Counted from the first letter of the stretch, positions 1 to 11,625 are shown. The stretch is DNA of 64,000 nucleotides from Sabellastarte sp. h YS-2021 (GCA_964017235.1 CAXHLB010000008.1:744001-808000); one strand, 5' to 3'. The notes: a model not told the origin generated them from the letters alone. A program made the numbers and translations.

Positions 1-375
1 TTGGTCCAAACACTGAGTAAAAATTACCAATAAAGATGGAATAGCTTTGGCACCTTCGAATTGGGTTAATCTATGTCACATTGCTCTGTAACCTGCGATG
101 GGGTAGTCTAGCTGCATAAAACCCATATACCTGGGACGCCATTTTGGCAGGATAACTAAGCCAAATATTGGGATGTAATGCTGCAATTTGGGCCAAAGAC
201 TGAGGGGGTGGCACCAATAAATATGCAACAGCTTTGGGACTTACAGCTAGCAGTAAATCTGCTGCAGGGAGATTCTGCGACTTGGGATGAAATATACTTG
301 TTGCAGTAATTCATATATACAGGGGGTCATGTTTCCACCATAACTAAGCCAAATATTGAGATATTATGCTGCAAT
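1..375 (+). repeat. Type 1 unit (reference copy, U1)
   Basis: Type 1 has A at 21, G at 50, C at 84, G at 97, A at 105, A at 136, the string GGATAACT around 150-157, A at 164, G at 202, C at 232, A at 257 and T at 299. It differs from type 3 at 12 positions and from type 2 at 13. I count 36 complete type 1 units in the window, with no internal difference seen. It has one extra CpG, at 96-97, from G at 97. It normally follows type 4 and precedes type 2 or 3. Confidence 0.9.
158..345 (+). repeat. B half-unit (188 bp), first copy
   Basis: This is the first complete B half of the ancestral dimer. It begins AAGCCAAATATTGGGATG and ends CCACCATAACT. A hand alignment to the A half gives 19 mismatches in the first 86 bases (about 78% identity). 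Identity is lower, very roughly 55-60%, over the remaining hundred bases, where at least one gap is needed. Both halves share the start, the TTTGGNCCAAA dyad, the CCAATAAA block, the AGCTTTGG block and a TAACT end in type 1. Other types change that last element in the A half. The half recurs every 375 bases through the window. This shows the present repeat grew from a shorter monomer of about 187 bp. Confidence 0.93.
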
Positions 376-385
376 TTGGTCCAAA
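375..385. other. TTTGGTCCAAA dyad, A-half copy (example)
   Basis: An 11-base sequence with five perfectly paired bases each side of one central base. The B-half counterpart is TTTGGGCCAAA at 187-197. The arms are the same in both halves although the halves have diverged strongly elsewhere; only the centre differs (T in A, G in B). Every unit I checked keeps both, so a copy occurs every 187 or 188 bases along the window. A short hairpin or a binding site for a dimeric protein is possible but unproven. Confidence 0.6.
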
Positions 386-509
386 CACTGAGTAACAATT
401 ACCAATAAAGATGGAATAGCTTTGACACCTTCGAATTGGGTTAATCTATGTCACATTGGTCTGTAACCTGCAATGGGGTGGTCTAGCTGCATAAAACCCA
501 TATACCTGG

Positions 510-520
510 GGCGCCATTTT
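510..520 (-). promoter_or_regulatory. YY1-like motif in every unit (example in U2)
   Basis: The minus strand reads AAAATGGCGCC, which matches 10 of 11 positions of the YY1 consensus AANATGGCGGC as I know it. Type 1 units read AAAATGGCGTC, also 10 of 11. It sits at unit positions 135-145 in the A half, so there is one per 375 bases, and the B half lacks it. Binding is inference: a match of this length is expected now and then by chance, and methylation of the CpG could matter. Confidence 0.3.
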
Positions 521-612
521 GGCAGCATGGCTAAGCCAGATATTGGGATGTAATGCTGCAATTTGGGCCAAAGACTGAGGGGGTGGCACCAATAAATATG
601 CAACAGGTTTGG

Positions 613-634
613 GACTTACAGCTAGCAGTAAGTC
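613..634. other. Palindrome in the B half, extended in type 2 (example in U2)
   Basis: Centred on GCTAGC, the segment from unit position 238 to 259 pairs at 10 of 11 positions in type 2 units; the mismatch is at 245/252. Its core is TTACAGCTAGCAGTAA. In types 1, 3 and 4, A at 257 breaks one more pair, leaving 9 of 11. The 3s marker (A at 247) breaks a pair next to the centre in U114 and U131. The A half has a different palindrome, TTCGAA, at nearly the same half-unit offset. Confidence 0.55.
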
Positions 635-750
635 TGCTGCAGGGAGATTCTGCGACTTGGGATGAAATATACTGGTTGCAGTAATTCATATATACAGGGG
701 GTCATGTTTCCACCATAACTAAGCCAAATATTGAGATATTATGCTGCAAT

Positions 751-1125
751 TTGGTCCAAACACTGAGTAACAATTACCAATAAAGATGGAATAGCTTTGA
801 CACCTTCGAATTGGGTTAATCTATGTCACATTGGTCTGTAACCTGCAATGGGGTGGTCTAGCTGCATAAAACCCATATACCTGGGGCGCCATTTTGGCAG
901 CAGGGCTAAGCCAGATATTGGGATGTAATGCTGCAATTTGGGCCAAAGACTAAGGGGGTGGCACCAATAAATATGCAACAGCTTTGGGACTTACAGCTAG
1001 CAGTAAATCTGCTGCAGGGAGATTCTGCGACTTGGGATGAAATATACTTGTTGCAGTAATTCATATATACAGGGGGTCATGTTTCCACCATAACTAAGCC
1101 AAATATTGAGATATTATGCTGCAAT
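751..1125 (+). repeat. Type 3 unit (reference copy, U3)
   Basis: Type 3 has C at 21, A at 50, CAGGG at 151-155, A at 202, C at 232, A at 257 and T at 299. It is the most abundant type: I count 58 including the partial last unit. Forty-seven are plain and eleven carry a marker: six 3t (T at 149), two 3s (A at 247) and three 3d (A at 344 with C at 360). The markers are restricted to separate zones, so they trace local copying events. Confidence 0.9.
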
Positions 1126-3375
1126 TTGGTCCAAACACTGAGTAACAATTACCAATAAAGATGGAATAGCTTTGACACCTTCGAATTGGGTTAATCTATG
1201 TCACATTGGTCTGTAACCTGCAATGGGGTGGTCTAGCTGCATAAAACCCATATACCTGGGGCGCCATTTTGGCAGCATGGCTAAGCCAGATATTGGGATG
1301 TAATGCTGCAATTTGGGCCAAAGACTGAGGGGGTGGCACCAATAAATATGCAACAGGTTTGGGACTTACAGCTAGCAGTAAGTCTGCTGCAGGGAGATTC
1401 TGCGACTTGGGATGAAATATACTGGTTGCAGTAATTCATATATACAGGGGGTCATGTTTCCACCATAACTAAGCCAAATATTGAGATATTATGCTGCAAT
1501 TTGGTCCAAACACTGAGTAACAATTACCAATAAAGATGGAATAGCTTTGACACCTTCGAATTGGGTTAATCTATGTCACATTGGTCTGTAACCTGCAATG
1601 GGGTGGTCTAGCTGCATAAAACCCATATACCTGGGGCGCCATTTTGGCAGCAGGGCTAAGCCAGATATTGGGATGTAATGCTGCAATTTGGGCCAAAGAC
1701 TAAGGGGGTGGCACCAATAAATATGCAACAGCTTTGGGACTTACAGCTAGCAGTAAATCTGCTGCAGGGAGATTCTGCGACTTGGGATGAAATATACTTG
1801 TTGCAGTAATTCATATATACAGGGGGTCATGTTTCCACCATAACTAAGCCAAATATTGAGATATTATGCTGCAATTTGGTCCAAACACTGAGTAAAAATT
1901 ACCAATAAAGATGGAATAGCTTTGGCACCTTCGAATTGGGTTAATCTATGTCACATTGGTCTGTAACCTGCAATGGGGTGGTCTAGCTGCATAAAACCCA
2001 TATACCTGGGGCGCCATTTTGGCAGCAGGGCTAAGCCAGATATTGGGATGTAATGCTGCAATTTGGGCCAAAGACTAAGGGGGTGGCACCAATAAATATG
2101 CAACAGCTTTGGGACTTACAGCTAGCAGTAAATCTGCTGCAGGGAGATTCTGCGACTTGGGATGAAATATACTTGTTGCAGTAATTCATATATACAGGGG
2201 GTCATGTTTCCACCATAACTAAGCCAAATATTGAGATATTATGCTGCAATTTGGTCCAAACACTGAGTAACAATTACCAATAAAGATGGAATAGCTTTGA
2301 CACCTTCGAATTGGGTTAATCTATGTCACATTGGTGTGTAACCTGCAATGGGGTGGTCTAGCTGCATAAAACCCATATACCTGGGGCGCCATTTTGGCAG
2401 CATGGCTAAGCCAGATATTGGGATGTAATGCTGCAATTTGGGCCAAAGACTGAGGGGGTGGCACCAATAAATATGCAACAGGTTTGGGACTTACAGCTAG
2501 CAGTAAGTCTGCTGCAGGGAGATTCTGCGACTTGGGATGAAATATACTGGTTGCAGTAATTCATATATACAGGGGGTCATGTTTCCACCATAACTAAGCC
2601 AAATATTGAGATATTATGCTGCAATTTGGTCCAAACACTGAGTAACAATTACCAATAAAGATGGAATAGCTTTGACACCTTCGAATTGGGTTAATCTATG
2701 TCACATTGGTCTGTAACCTGCAATGGGGTGGTCTAGCTGCATAAAACCCATATACCTGGGGCGCCATTTTGGCAGCAGGGCTAAGCCAGATATTGGGATG
2801 TAATGCTGCAATTTGGGCCAAAGACTAAGGGGGTGGCACCAATAAATATGCAACAGCTTTGGGACTTACAGCTAGCAGTAAATCTGCTGCAGGGAGATTC
2901 TGCGACTTGGGATGAAATATACTTGTTGCAGTAATTCATATATACAGGGGGTCATGTTTCCACCATAACTAAGCCAAATATTGAGATATTATGCTGCAAT
3001 TTGGTCCAAACACTGAGTAAAAATTACCAATAAAGATGGAATAGCTTTGGCACCTTCGAATTGGGTTAATCTATGTCACATTGGTCTGTAACCTGCAATG
3101 GGGTGGTCTAGCTGCATAAAACCCATATACCTGGGGCGCCATTTTGGCAGCAGGGCTAAGCCAGATATTGGGATGTAATGCTGCAATTTGGGCCAAAGAC
3201 TAAGGGGGTGGCACCAATAAATATGCAACAGCTTTGGGACTTACAGCTAGCAGTAAATCTGCTGCAGGGAGATTCTGCGACTTGGGATGAAATATACTTG
3301 TTGCAGTAATTCATATATACAGGGGGTCATGTTTCCACCATAACTAAGCCAAATATTGAGATATTATGCTGCAAT
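1126..3375 (+). repeat. Higher-order block: (2 3 4) twice
   Basis: Units U4-U6 and U7-U9 both read type 2, 3, 4, giving two adjacent 1125-bp copies. They differ by one private base in U7 (G instead of C at 2336, unit position 86). U2-U3 just before also read 2 3. The lack of the usual type 1 after U6 suggests an exchange that joined type 4 directly to type 2. Confidence 0.8.
1876..2250 (+). repeat. Type 4 unit (reference copy, U6)
   Basis: Type 4 equals type 3 except for A at 21 and G at 50, which are the type 1 bases. It looks like a type 3 body with a type 1 left end and may have begun as a crossover product. I count 24: thirteen plain, six with A at 209 (4a) and five with A at 226 (4m). 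In 23 of 24 cases the next unit is type 1 or starts as type 1. This copy is the exception, being followed by type 2. Confidence 0.88.
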
Positions 3376-4875
3376 TTGGTCCAAACACTGAGTAAAAATT
3401 ACCAATAAAGATGGAATAGCTTTGGCACCTTCGAATTGGGTTAATCTATGTCACATTGCTCTGTAACCTGCGATGGGGTAGTCTAGCTGCATAAAACCCA
3501 TATACCTGGGACGCCATTTTGGCAGGATAACTAAGCCAAATATTGGGATGTAATGCTGCAATTTGGGCCAAAGACTGAGGGGGTGGCACCAATAAATATG
3601 CAACAGGTTTGGGACTTACAGCTAGCAGTAAGTCTGCTGCAGGGAGATTCTGCGACTTGGGATGAAATATACTGGTTGCAGTAATTCATATATACAGGGG
3701 GTCATGTTTCCACCATAACTAAGCCAAATATTGAGATATTATGCTGCAATTTGGTCCAAACACTGAGTAACAATTACCAATAAAGATGGAATAGCTTTGA
3801 CACCTTCGAATTGGGTTAATCTATGTCACATTGGTCTGTAACCTGCAATGGGGTGGTCTAGCTGCATAAAACCCATATACCTGGGGCGCCATTTTGGCAG
3901 CAGGGCTAAGCCAGATATTGGGATGTAATGCTGCAATTTGGGCCAAAGACTAAGGGGGTGGCACCAATAAATATGCAACAGCTTTGGGACTTACAGCTAG
4001 CAGTAAATCTGCTGCAGGGAGATTCTGCGACTTGGGATGAAATATACTTGTTGCAGTAATTCATATATACAGGGGGTCATGTTTCCACCATAACTAAGCC
4101 AAATATTGAGATATTATGCTGCAATTTGGTCCAAACACTGAGTAAAAATTACCAATAAAGATGGAATAGCTTTGGCACCTTCGAATTGGGTTAATCTATG
4201 TCACATTGCTCTGTAACCTGCGATGGGGTAGTCTAGCTGCATAAAACCCATATACCTGGGACGCCATTTTGGCAGGATAACTAAGCCAAATATTGGGATG
4301 TAATGCTGCAATTTGGGCCAAAGACTGAGGGGGTGGCACCAATAAATATGCAACAGGTTTGGGACTTACAGCTAGCAGTAAGTCTGCTGCAGGGAGATTC
4401 TGCGACTTGGGATGAAATATACTGGTTGCAGTAATTCATATATACAGGGGGTCATGTTTCCACCATAACTAAGCCAAATATTGAGATATTATGCTGCAAT
4501 TTGGTCCAAACACTGAGTAACAATTACCAATAAAGATGGAATAGCTTTGACACCTTCGAATTGGGTTAATCTATGTCACATTGGTCTGTAACCTGCAATG
4601 GGGTGGTCTAGCTGCATAAAACCCATATACCTGGGGCGCCATTTTGGCAGCAGGGCTAAGCCAGATATTGGGATGTAATGCTGCAATTTGGGCCAAAGAC
4701 TAAGGGGGTGGCACCAATAAATATGCAACAGCTTTGGGACTTACAGCTAGCAGTAAATCTGCTGCAGGGAGATTCTGCGACTTGGGATGAAATATACTTG
4801 TTGCAGTAATTCATATATACAGGGGGTCATGTTTCCACCATAACTAAGCCAAATATTGAGATATTATGCTGCAAT
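3376..4875 (+). repeat. Higher-order block: (1/2 chimera, 3) twice
   Basis: U10 (3376-3750) and U12 (4126-4500) are the only 1/2 chimeras. They have type 1 bases from 21 through 202, then the type 2 bases G at 232, 257 and 299. Each is followed by a type 3 unit, so the 750-bp pair was copied once in tandem. The switch lies between unit positions 164 and 232. Confidence 0.85.
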
Positions 4876-5625
4876 TTGGTCCAAACACTGAGTAAAAATT
4901 ACCAATAAAGATGGAATAGCTTTGGCACCTTCGAATTGGGTTAATCTATGTCACATTGGTCTGTAACCTGCAATGGGGTGGTCTAGCTGCATAAAACCCA
5001 TATACCTGGGGCGCCATTTTGGCAGCAGGGCTAAGCCAGATATTGGGATGTAATGCTGCAATTTGGGCCAAAGACTAAGGGGGTGGCACCAATAAATATG
5101 CAACAGCTTTGGGACTTACAGCTAGCAGTAAATCTGCTGCAGGGAGATTCTGCGACTTGGGATGAAATATACTTGTTGCAGTAATTCATATATACAGGGG
5201 GTCATGTTTCCACCATAACTAAGCCAAATATTGAGATATTATGCTGCAATTTGGTCCAAACACTGAGTAAAAATTACCAATAAAGATGGAATAGCTTTGG
5301 CACCTTCGAATTGGGTTAATCTATGTCACATTGCTCTGTAACCTGCGATGGGGTAGTCTAGCTGCATAAAACCCATATACCTGGGACGCCATTTTGGCAG
5401 GATAACTAAGCCAAATATTGGGATGTAATGCTGCAATTTGGGCCAAAGACTGAGGGGGTGGCACCAATAAATATGCAACAGCTTTGGGACTTACAGCTAG
5501 CAGTAAATCTGCTGCAGGGAGATTCTGCGACTTGGGATGAAATATACTTGTTGCAGTAATTCATATATACAGGGGGTCATGTTTCCACCATAACTAAGCC
5601 AAATATTGAGATATTATGCTGCAAT

Positions 5626-8625
5626 TTGGTCCAAACACTGAGTAACAATTACCAATAAAGATGGAATAGCTTTGACACCTTCGAATTGGGTTAATCTATG
5701 TCACATTGGTCTGTAACCTGCAATGGGGTGGTCTAGCTGCATAAAACCCATATACCTGGGGCGCCATTTTGGCAGCATGGCTAAGCCAGATATTGGGATG
5801 TAATGCTGCAATTTGGGCCAAAGACTGAGGGGGTGGCACCAATAAATATGCAACAGGTTTGGGACTTACAGCTAGCAGTAAGTCTGCTGCAGGGAGATTC
5901 TGCGACTTGGGATGAAATATACTGGTTGCAGTAATTCATATATACAGGGGGTCATGTTTCCACCATAACTAAGCCAAATATTGAGATATTATGCTGCAAT
6001 TTGGTCCAAACACTGAGTAACAATTACCAATAAAGATGGAATAGCTTTGACACCTTCGAATTGGGTTAATCTATGTCACATTGGTCTGTAACCTGCAATG
6101 GGGTGGTCTAGCTGCATAAAACCCATATACCTGGGGCGCCATTTTGGCAGCAGGGCTAAGCCAGATATTGGGATGTAATGCTGCAATTTGGGCCAAAGAC
6201 TAAGGGGGTGGCACCAATAAATATGCAACAGCTTTGGGACTTACAGCTAGCAGTAAATCTGCTGCAGGGAGATTCTGCGACTTGGGATGAAATATACTTG
6301 TTGCAGTAATTCATATATACAGGGGGTCATGTTTCCACCATAACTAAGCCAAATATTGAGATATTATGCTGCAATTTGGTCCAAACACTGAGTAACAATT
6401 ACCAATAAAGATGGAATAGCTTTGACACCTTCGAATTGGGTTAATCTATGTCACATTGGTCTGTAACCTGCAATGGGGTGGTCTAGCTGCATAAAACCCA
6501 TATACCTGGGGCGCCATTTTGGCAGCATGGCTAAGCCAGATATTGGGATGTAATGCTGCAATTTGGGCCAAAGACTGAGGGGGTGGCACCAATAAATATG
6601 CAACAGGTTTGGGACTTACAGCTAGCAGTAAGTCTGCTGCAGGGAGATTCTGCGACTTGGGATGAAATATACTGGTTGCAGTAATTCATATATACAGGGG
6701 GTCATGTTTCCACCATAACTAAGCCAAATATTGAGATATTATGCTGCAATTTGGTCCAAACACTGAGTAACAATTACCAATAAAGATGGAATAGCTTTGA
6801 CACCTTCGAATTGGGTTAATCTATGTCACATTGGTCTGTAACCTGCAATGGGGTGGTCTAGCTGCATAAAACCCATATACCTGGGGCGCCATTTTGGCAG
6901 CAGGGCTAAGCCAGATATTGGGATGTAATGCTGCAATTTGGGCCAAAGACTAAGGGGGTGGCACCAATAAATATGCAACAGCTTTGGGACTTACAGCTAG
7001 CAGTAAATCTGCTGCAGGGAGATTCTGCGACTTGGGATGAAATATACTTGTTGCAGTAATTCATATATACAGGGGGTCATGTTTCCACCATAACTAAGCC
7101 AAATATTGAGATATTATGCTGCAATTTGGTCCAAACACTGAGTAACAATTACCAATAAAGATGGAATAGCTTTGACACCTTCGAATTGGGTTAATCTATG
7201 TCACATTGGTCTGTAACCTGCAATGGGGTGGTCTAGCTGCATAAAACCCATATACCTGGGGCGCCATTTTGGCAGCATGGCTAAGCCAGATATTGGGATG
7301 TAATGCTGCAATTTGGGCCAAAGACTGAGGGGGTGGCACCAATAAATATGCAACAGGTTTGGGACTTACAGCTAGCAGTAAGTCTGCTGCAGGGAGATTC
7401 TGCGACTTGGGATGAAATATACTGGTTGCAGTAATTCATATATACAGGGGGTCATGTTTCCACCATAACTAAGCCAAATATTGAGATATTATGCTGCAAT
7501 TTGGTCCAAACACTGAGTAACAATTACCAATAAAGATGGAATAGCTTTGACACCTTCGAATTGGGTTAATCTATGTCACATTGGTCTGTAACCTGCAATG
7601 GGGTGGTCTAGCTGCATAAAACCCATATACCTGGGGCGCCATTTTGGCAGCAGGGCTAAGCCAGATATTGGGATGTAATGCTGCAATTTGGGCCAAAGAC
7701 TAAGGGGGTGGCACCAATAAATATGCAACAGCTTTGGGACTTACAGCTAGCAGTAAATCTGCTGCAGGGAGATTCTGCGACTTGGGATGAAATATACTTG
7801 TTGCAGTAATTCATATATACAGGGGGTCATGTTTCCACCATAACTAAGCCAAATATTGAGATATTATGCTGCAATTTGGTCCAAACACTGAGTAACAATT
7901 ACCAATAAAGATGGAATAGCTTTGACACCTTCGAATTGGGTTAATCTATGTCACATTGGTCTGTAACCTGCAATGGGGTGGTCTAGCTGCATAAAACCCA
8001 TATACCTGGGGCGCCATTTTGGCAGCATGGCTAAGCCAGATATTGGGATGTAATGCTGCAATTTGGGCCAAAGACTGAGGGGGTGGCACCAATAAATATG
8101 CAACAGGTTTGGGACTTACAGCTAGCAGTAAGTCTGCTGCAGGGAGATTCTGCGACTTGGGATGAAATATACTGGTTGCAGTAATTCATATATACAGGGG
8201 GTCATGTTTCCACCATAACTAAGCCAAATATTGAGATATTATGCTGCAATTTGGTCCAAACACTGAGTAACAATTACCAATAAAGATGGAATAGCTTTGA
8301 CACCTTCGAATTGGGTTAATCTATGTCACATTGGTCTGTAACCTGCAATGGGGTGGTCTAGCTGCATAAAACCCATATACCTGGGGCGCCATTTTGGCAG
8401 CAGGGCTAAGCCAGATATTGGGATGTAATGCTGCAATTTGGGCCAAAGACTAAGGGGGTGGCACCAATAAATATGCAACAGCTTTGGGACTTACAGCTAG
8501 CAGTAAATCTGCTGCAGGGAGATTCTGCGACTTGGGATGAAATATACTTGTTGCAGTAATTCATATATACAGGGGGTCATGTTTCCACCATAACTAAGCC
8601 AAATATTGAGATATTATGCTGCAAT
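5626..8625 (+). repeat. Higher-order block: (2 3) four times
   Basis: U16-U23 alternate type 2 and type 3 strictly, giving four 750-bp copies with no difference seen. This is the longest pure two-unit run in the window. Other 2 3 2 3 runs occur at U2-5, U33-36, U39-42, U84-87, U89-92, U104-107, U109-112 and U142-145. Confidence 0.85.
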
Positions 8626-10875
8626 TTGGTCCAAACACTGAGTAAAAATTACCAATAAAGATGGAATAGCTTTGGCACCTTCGAATTGGGTTAATCTATG
8701 TCACATTGCTCTGTAACCTGCGATGGGGTAGTCTAGCTGCATAAAACCCATATACCTGGGACGCCATTTTGGCAGGATAACTAAGCCAAATATTGGGATG
8801 TAATGCTGCAATTTGGGCCAAAGACTGAGGGGGTGGCACCAATAAATATGCAACAGCTTTGGGACTTACAGCTAGCAGTAAATCTGCTGCAGGGAGATTC
8901 TGCGACTTGGGATGAAATATACTTGTTGCAGTAATTCATATATACAGGGGGTCATGTTTCCACCATAACTAAGCCAAATATTGAGATATTATGCTGCAAT
9001 TTGGTCCAAACACTGAGTAACAATTACCAATAAAGATGGAATAGCTTTGACACCTTCGAATTGGGTTAATCTATGTCACATTGGTCTGTAACCTGCAATG
9101 GGGTGGTCTAGCTGCATAAAACCCATATACCTGGGGCGCCATTTTGGCAGCATGGCTAAGCCAGATATTGGGATGTAATGCTGCAATTTGGGCCAAAGAC
9201 TGAGGGGGTGGCACCAATAAATATGCAACAGGTTTGGGACTTACAGCTAGCAGTAAGTCTGCTGCAGGGAGATTCTGCGACTTGGGATGAAATATACTGG
9301 TTGCAGTAATTCATATATACAGGGGGTCATGTTTCCACCATAACTAAGCCAAATATTGAGATATTATGCTGCAATTTGGTCCAAACACTGAGTAACAATT
9401 ACCAATAAAGATGGAATAGCTTTGACACCTTCGAATTGGGTTAATCTATGTCACATTGGTCTGTAACCTGCAATGGGGTGGTCTAGCTGCATAAAACCCA
9501 TATACCTGGGGCGCCATTTTGGCAGCAGGGCTAAGCCAGATATTGGGATGTAATGCTGCAATTTGGGCCAAAGACTAAGGGGGTGGCACCAATAAATATG
9601 CAACAGCTTTGGGACTTACAGCTAGCAGTAAATCTGCTGCAGGGAGATTCTGCGACTTGGGATGAAATATACTTGTTGCAGTAATTCATATATACAGGGG
9701 GTCATGTTTCCACCATAACTAAGCCAAATATTGAGATATTATGCTGCAATTTGGTCCAAACACTGAGTAAAAATTACCAATAAAGATGGAATAGCTTTGG
9801 CACCTTCGAATTGGGTTAATCTATGTCACATTGCTCTGTAACCTGCGATGGGGTAGTCTAGCTGCATAAAACCCATATACCTGGGACGCCATTTTGGCAG
9901 GATAACTAAGCCAAATATTGGGATGTAATGCTGCAATTTGGGCCAAAGACTGAGGGGGTGGCACCAATAAATATGCAACAGCTTTGGGACTTACAGCTAG
10001 CAGTAAATCTGCTGCAGGGAGATTCTGCGACTTGGGATGAAATATACTTGTTGCAGTAATTCATATATACAGGGGGTCATGTTTCCACCATAACTAAGCC
10101 AAATATTGAGATATTATGCTGCAATTTGGTCCAAACACTGAGTAACAATTACCAATAAAGATGGAATAGCTTTGACACCTTCGAATTGGGTTAATCTATG
10201 TCACATTGGTCTGTAACCTGCAATGGGGTGGTCTAGCTGCATAAAACCCATATACCTGGGGCGCCATTTTGGCAGCATGGCTAAGCCAGATATTGGGATG
10301 TAATGCTGCAATTTGGGCCAAAGACTGAGGGGGTGGCACCAATAAATATGCAACAGGTTTGGGACTTACAGCTAGCAGTAAGTCTGCTGCAGGGAGATTC
10401 TGCGACTTGGGATGAAATATACTGGTTGCAGTAATTCATATATACAGGGGGTCATGTTTCCACCATAACTAAGCCAAATATTGAGATATTATGCTGCAAT
10501 TTGGTCCAAACACTGAGTAACAATTACCAATAAAGATGGAATAGCTTTGACACCTTCGAATTGGGTTAATCTATGTCACATTGGTCTGTAACCTGCAATG
10601 GGGTGGTCTAGCTGCATAAAACCCATATACCTGGGGCGCCATTTTGGCAGCAGGGCTAAGCCAGATATTGGGATGTAATGCTGCAATTTGGGCCAAAGAC
10701 TAAGGGGGTGGCACCAATAAATATGCAACAGCTTTGGGACTTACAGCTAGCAGTAAATCTGCTGCAGGGAGATTCTGCGACTTGGGATGAAATATACTTG
10801 TTGCAGTAATTCATATATACAGGGGGTCATGTTTCCACCATAACTAAGCCAAATATTGAGATATTATGCTGCAAT
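8626..10875 (+). repeat. Higher-order block: (1 2 3) twice
   Basis: U24-26 and U27-29 read 1 2 3, giving two 1125-bp copies. U30-31 continue with 1 2 before the chimeric unit U32. The same three-unit order reappears about 48 kb away at 56585-61084. So either this order was made more than once or sequence moved between the two zones. Confidence 0.85.
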
Positions 10876-11625
10876 TTGGTCCAAACACTGAGTAAAAATT
10901 ACCAATAAAGATGGAATAGCTTTGGCACCTTCGAATTGGGTTAATCTATGTCACATTGCTCTGTAACCTGCGATGGGGTAGTCTAGCTGCATAAAACCCA
11001 TATACCTGGGACGCCATTTTGGCAGGATAACTAAGCCAAATATTGGGATGTAATGCTGCAATTTGGGCCAAAGACTGAGGGGGTGGCACCAATAAATATG
11101 CAACAGCTTTGGGACTTACAGCTAGCAGTAAATCTGCTGCAGGGAGATTCTGCGACTTGGGATGAAATATACTTGTTGCAGTAATTCATATATACAGGGG
11201 GTCATGTTTCCACCATAACTAAGCCAAATATTGAGATATTATGCTGCAATTTGGTCCAAACACTGAGTAACAATTACCAATAAAGATGGAATAGCTTTGA
11301 CACCTTCGAATTGGGTTAATCTATGTCACATTGGTCTGTAACCTGCAATGGGGTGGTCTAGCTGCATAAAACCCATATACCTGGGGCGCCATTTTGGCAG
11401 CATGGCTAAGCCAGATATTGGGATGTAATGCTGCAATTTGGGCCAAAGACTGAGGGGGTGGCACCAATAAATATGCAACAGGTTTGGGACTTACAGCTAG
11501 CAGTAAGTCTGCTGCAGGGAGATTCTGCGACTTGGGATGAAATATACTGGTTGCAGTAATTCATATATACAGGGGGTCATGTTTCCACCATAACTAAGCC
11601 AAATATTGAGATATTATGCTGCAAT

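Larger units (their letters stand above)
346..532 (+). repeat. A half-unit (187 bp), first complete copy
   Basis: This is the first complete A half. It begins AAGCCAAATATTGAGATA and ends just before the next AAGCCAGATATTGGG. It carries most type-defining positions: unit positions 21, 50, 84, 97, 105, 136 and 151-155. It has a TTCGAA palindrome at unit positions 55-60 and the only GGCGCC sequence of the unit (types 2-4). A and B halves strictly alternate through the whole window. I saw no AA or BB junction and no half-unit loss, so the 375-bp dimer is the amplifying unit, not the 187-bp monomer. Confidence 0.93.
376..750 (+). repeat. Type 2 unit (reference copy, U2)
   Basis: Type 2 has C at 21, A at 50, CATGG at 151-155, G at 202 and a private trio of G at 232, 257 and 299. 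It differs from type 3 at only five positions (153, 202, 232, 257, 299). I count 42 units, including U49 with deletions and two with private substitutions (U7 at base 2336, U169 at base 63290). G at 257 lengthens a palindrome in the B half, described separately. Confidence 0.9.

Noticed and set aside
54-70. CENP-B box starting at TTCG in the A half
   Set aside because: After TTCG the sequence reads AATTGGGTTAAT. The required A and the CGGG block are both missing, so only the first four fixed bases match.
301-330. TATA-like promoter (CATATATACAGG) in the B half
   Set aside because: It is a short A/T-rich string in every unit, with no downstream gene or other promoter element. Satellite transcription is possible but the sequence does not show it.
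1-375. Primate alpha satellite
   Set aside because: The monomer is 187/188 bp rather than 171 bp, and I see no resemblance to the alpha consensus as I know it.
1-375. A tRNA, 5S rRNA or other RNA gene inside the unit
   Set aside because: I looked for box A and box B promoter strings, a cloverleaf and the 5S internal control region in both strands and saw none that I could support.
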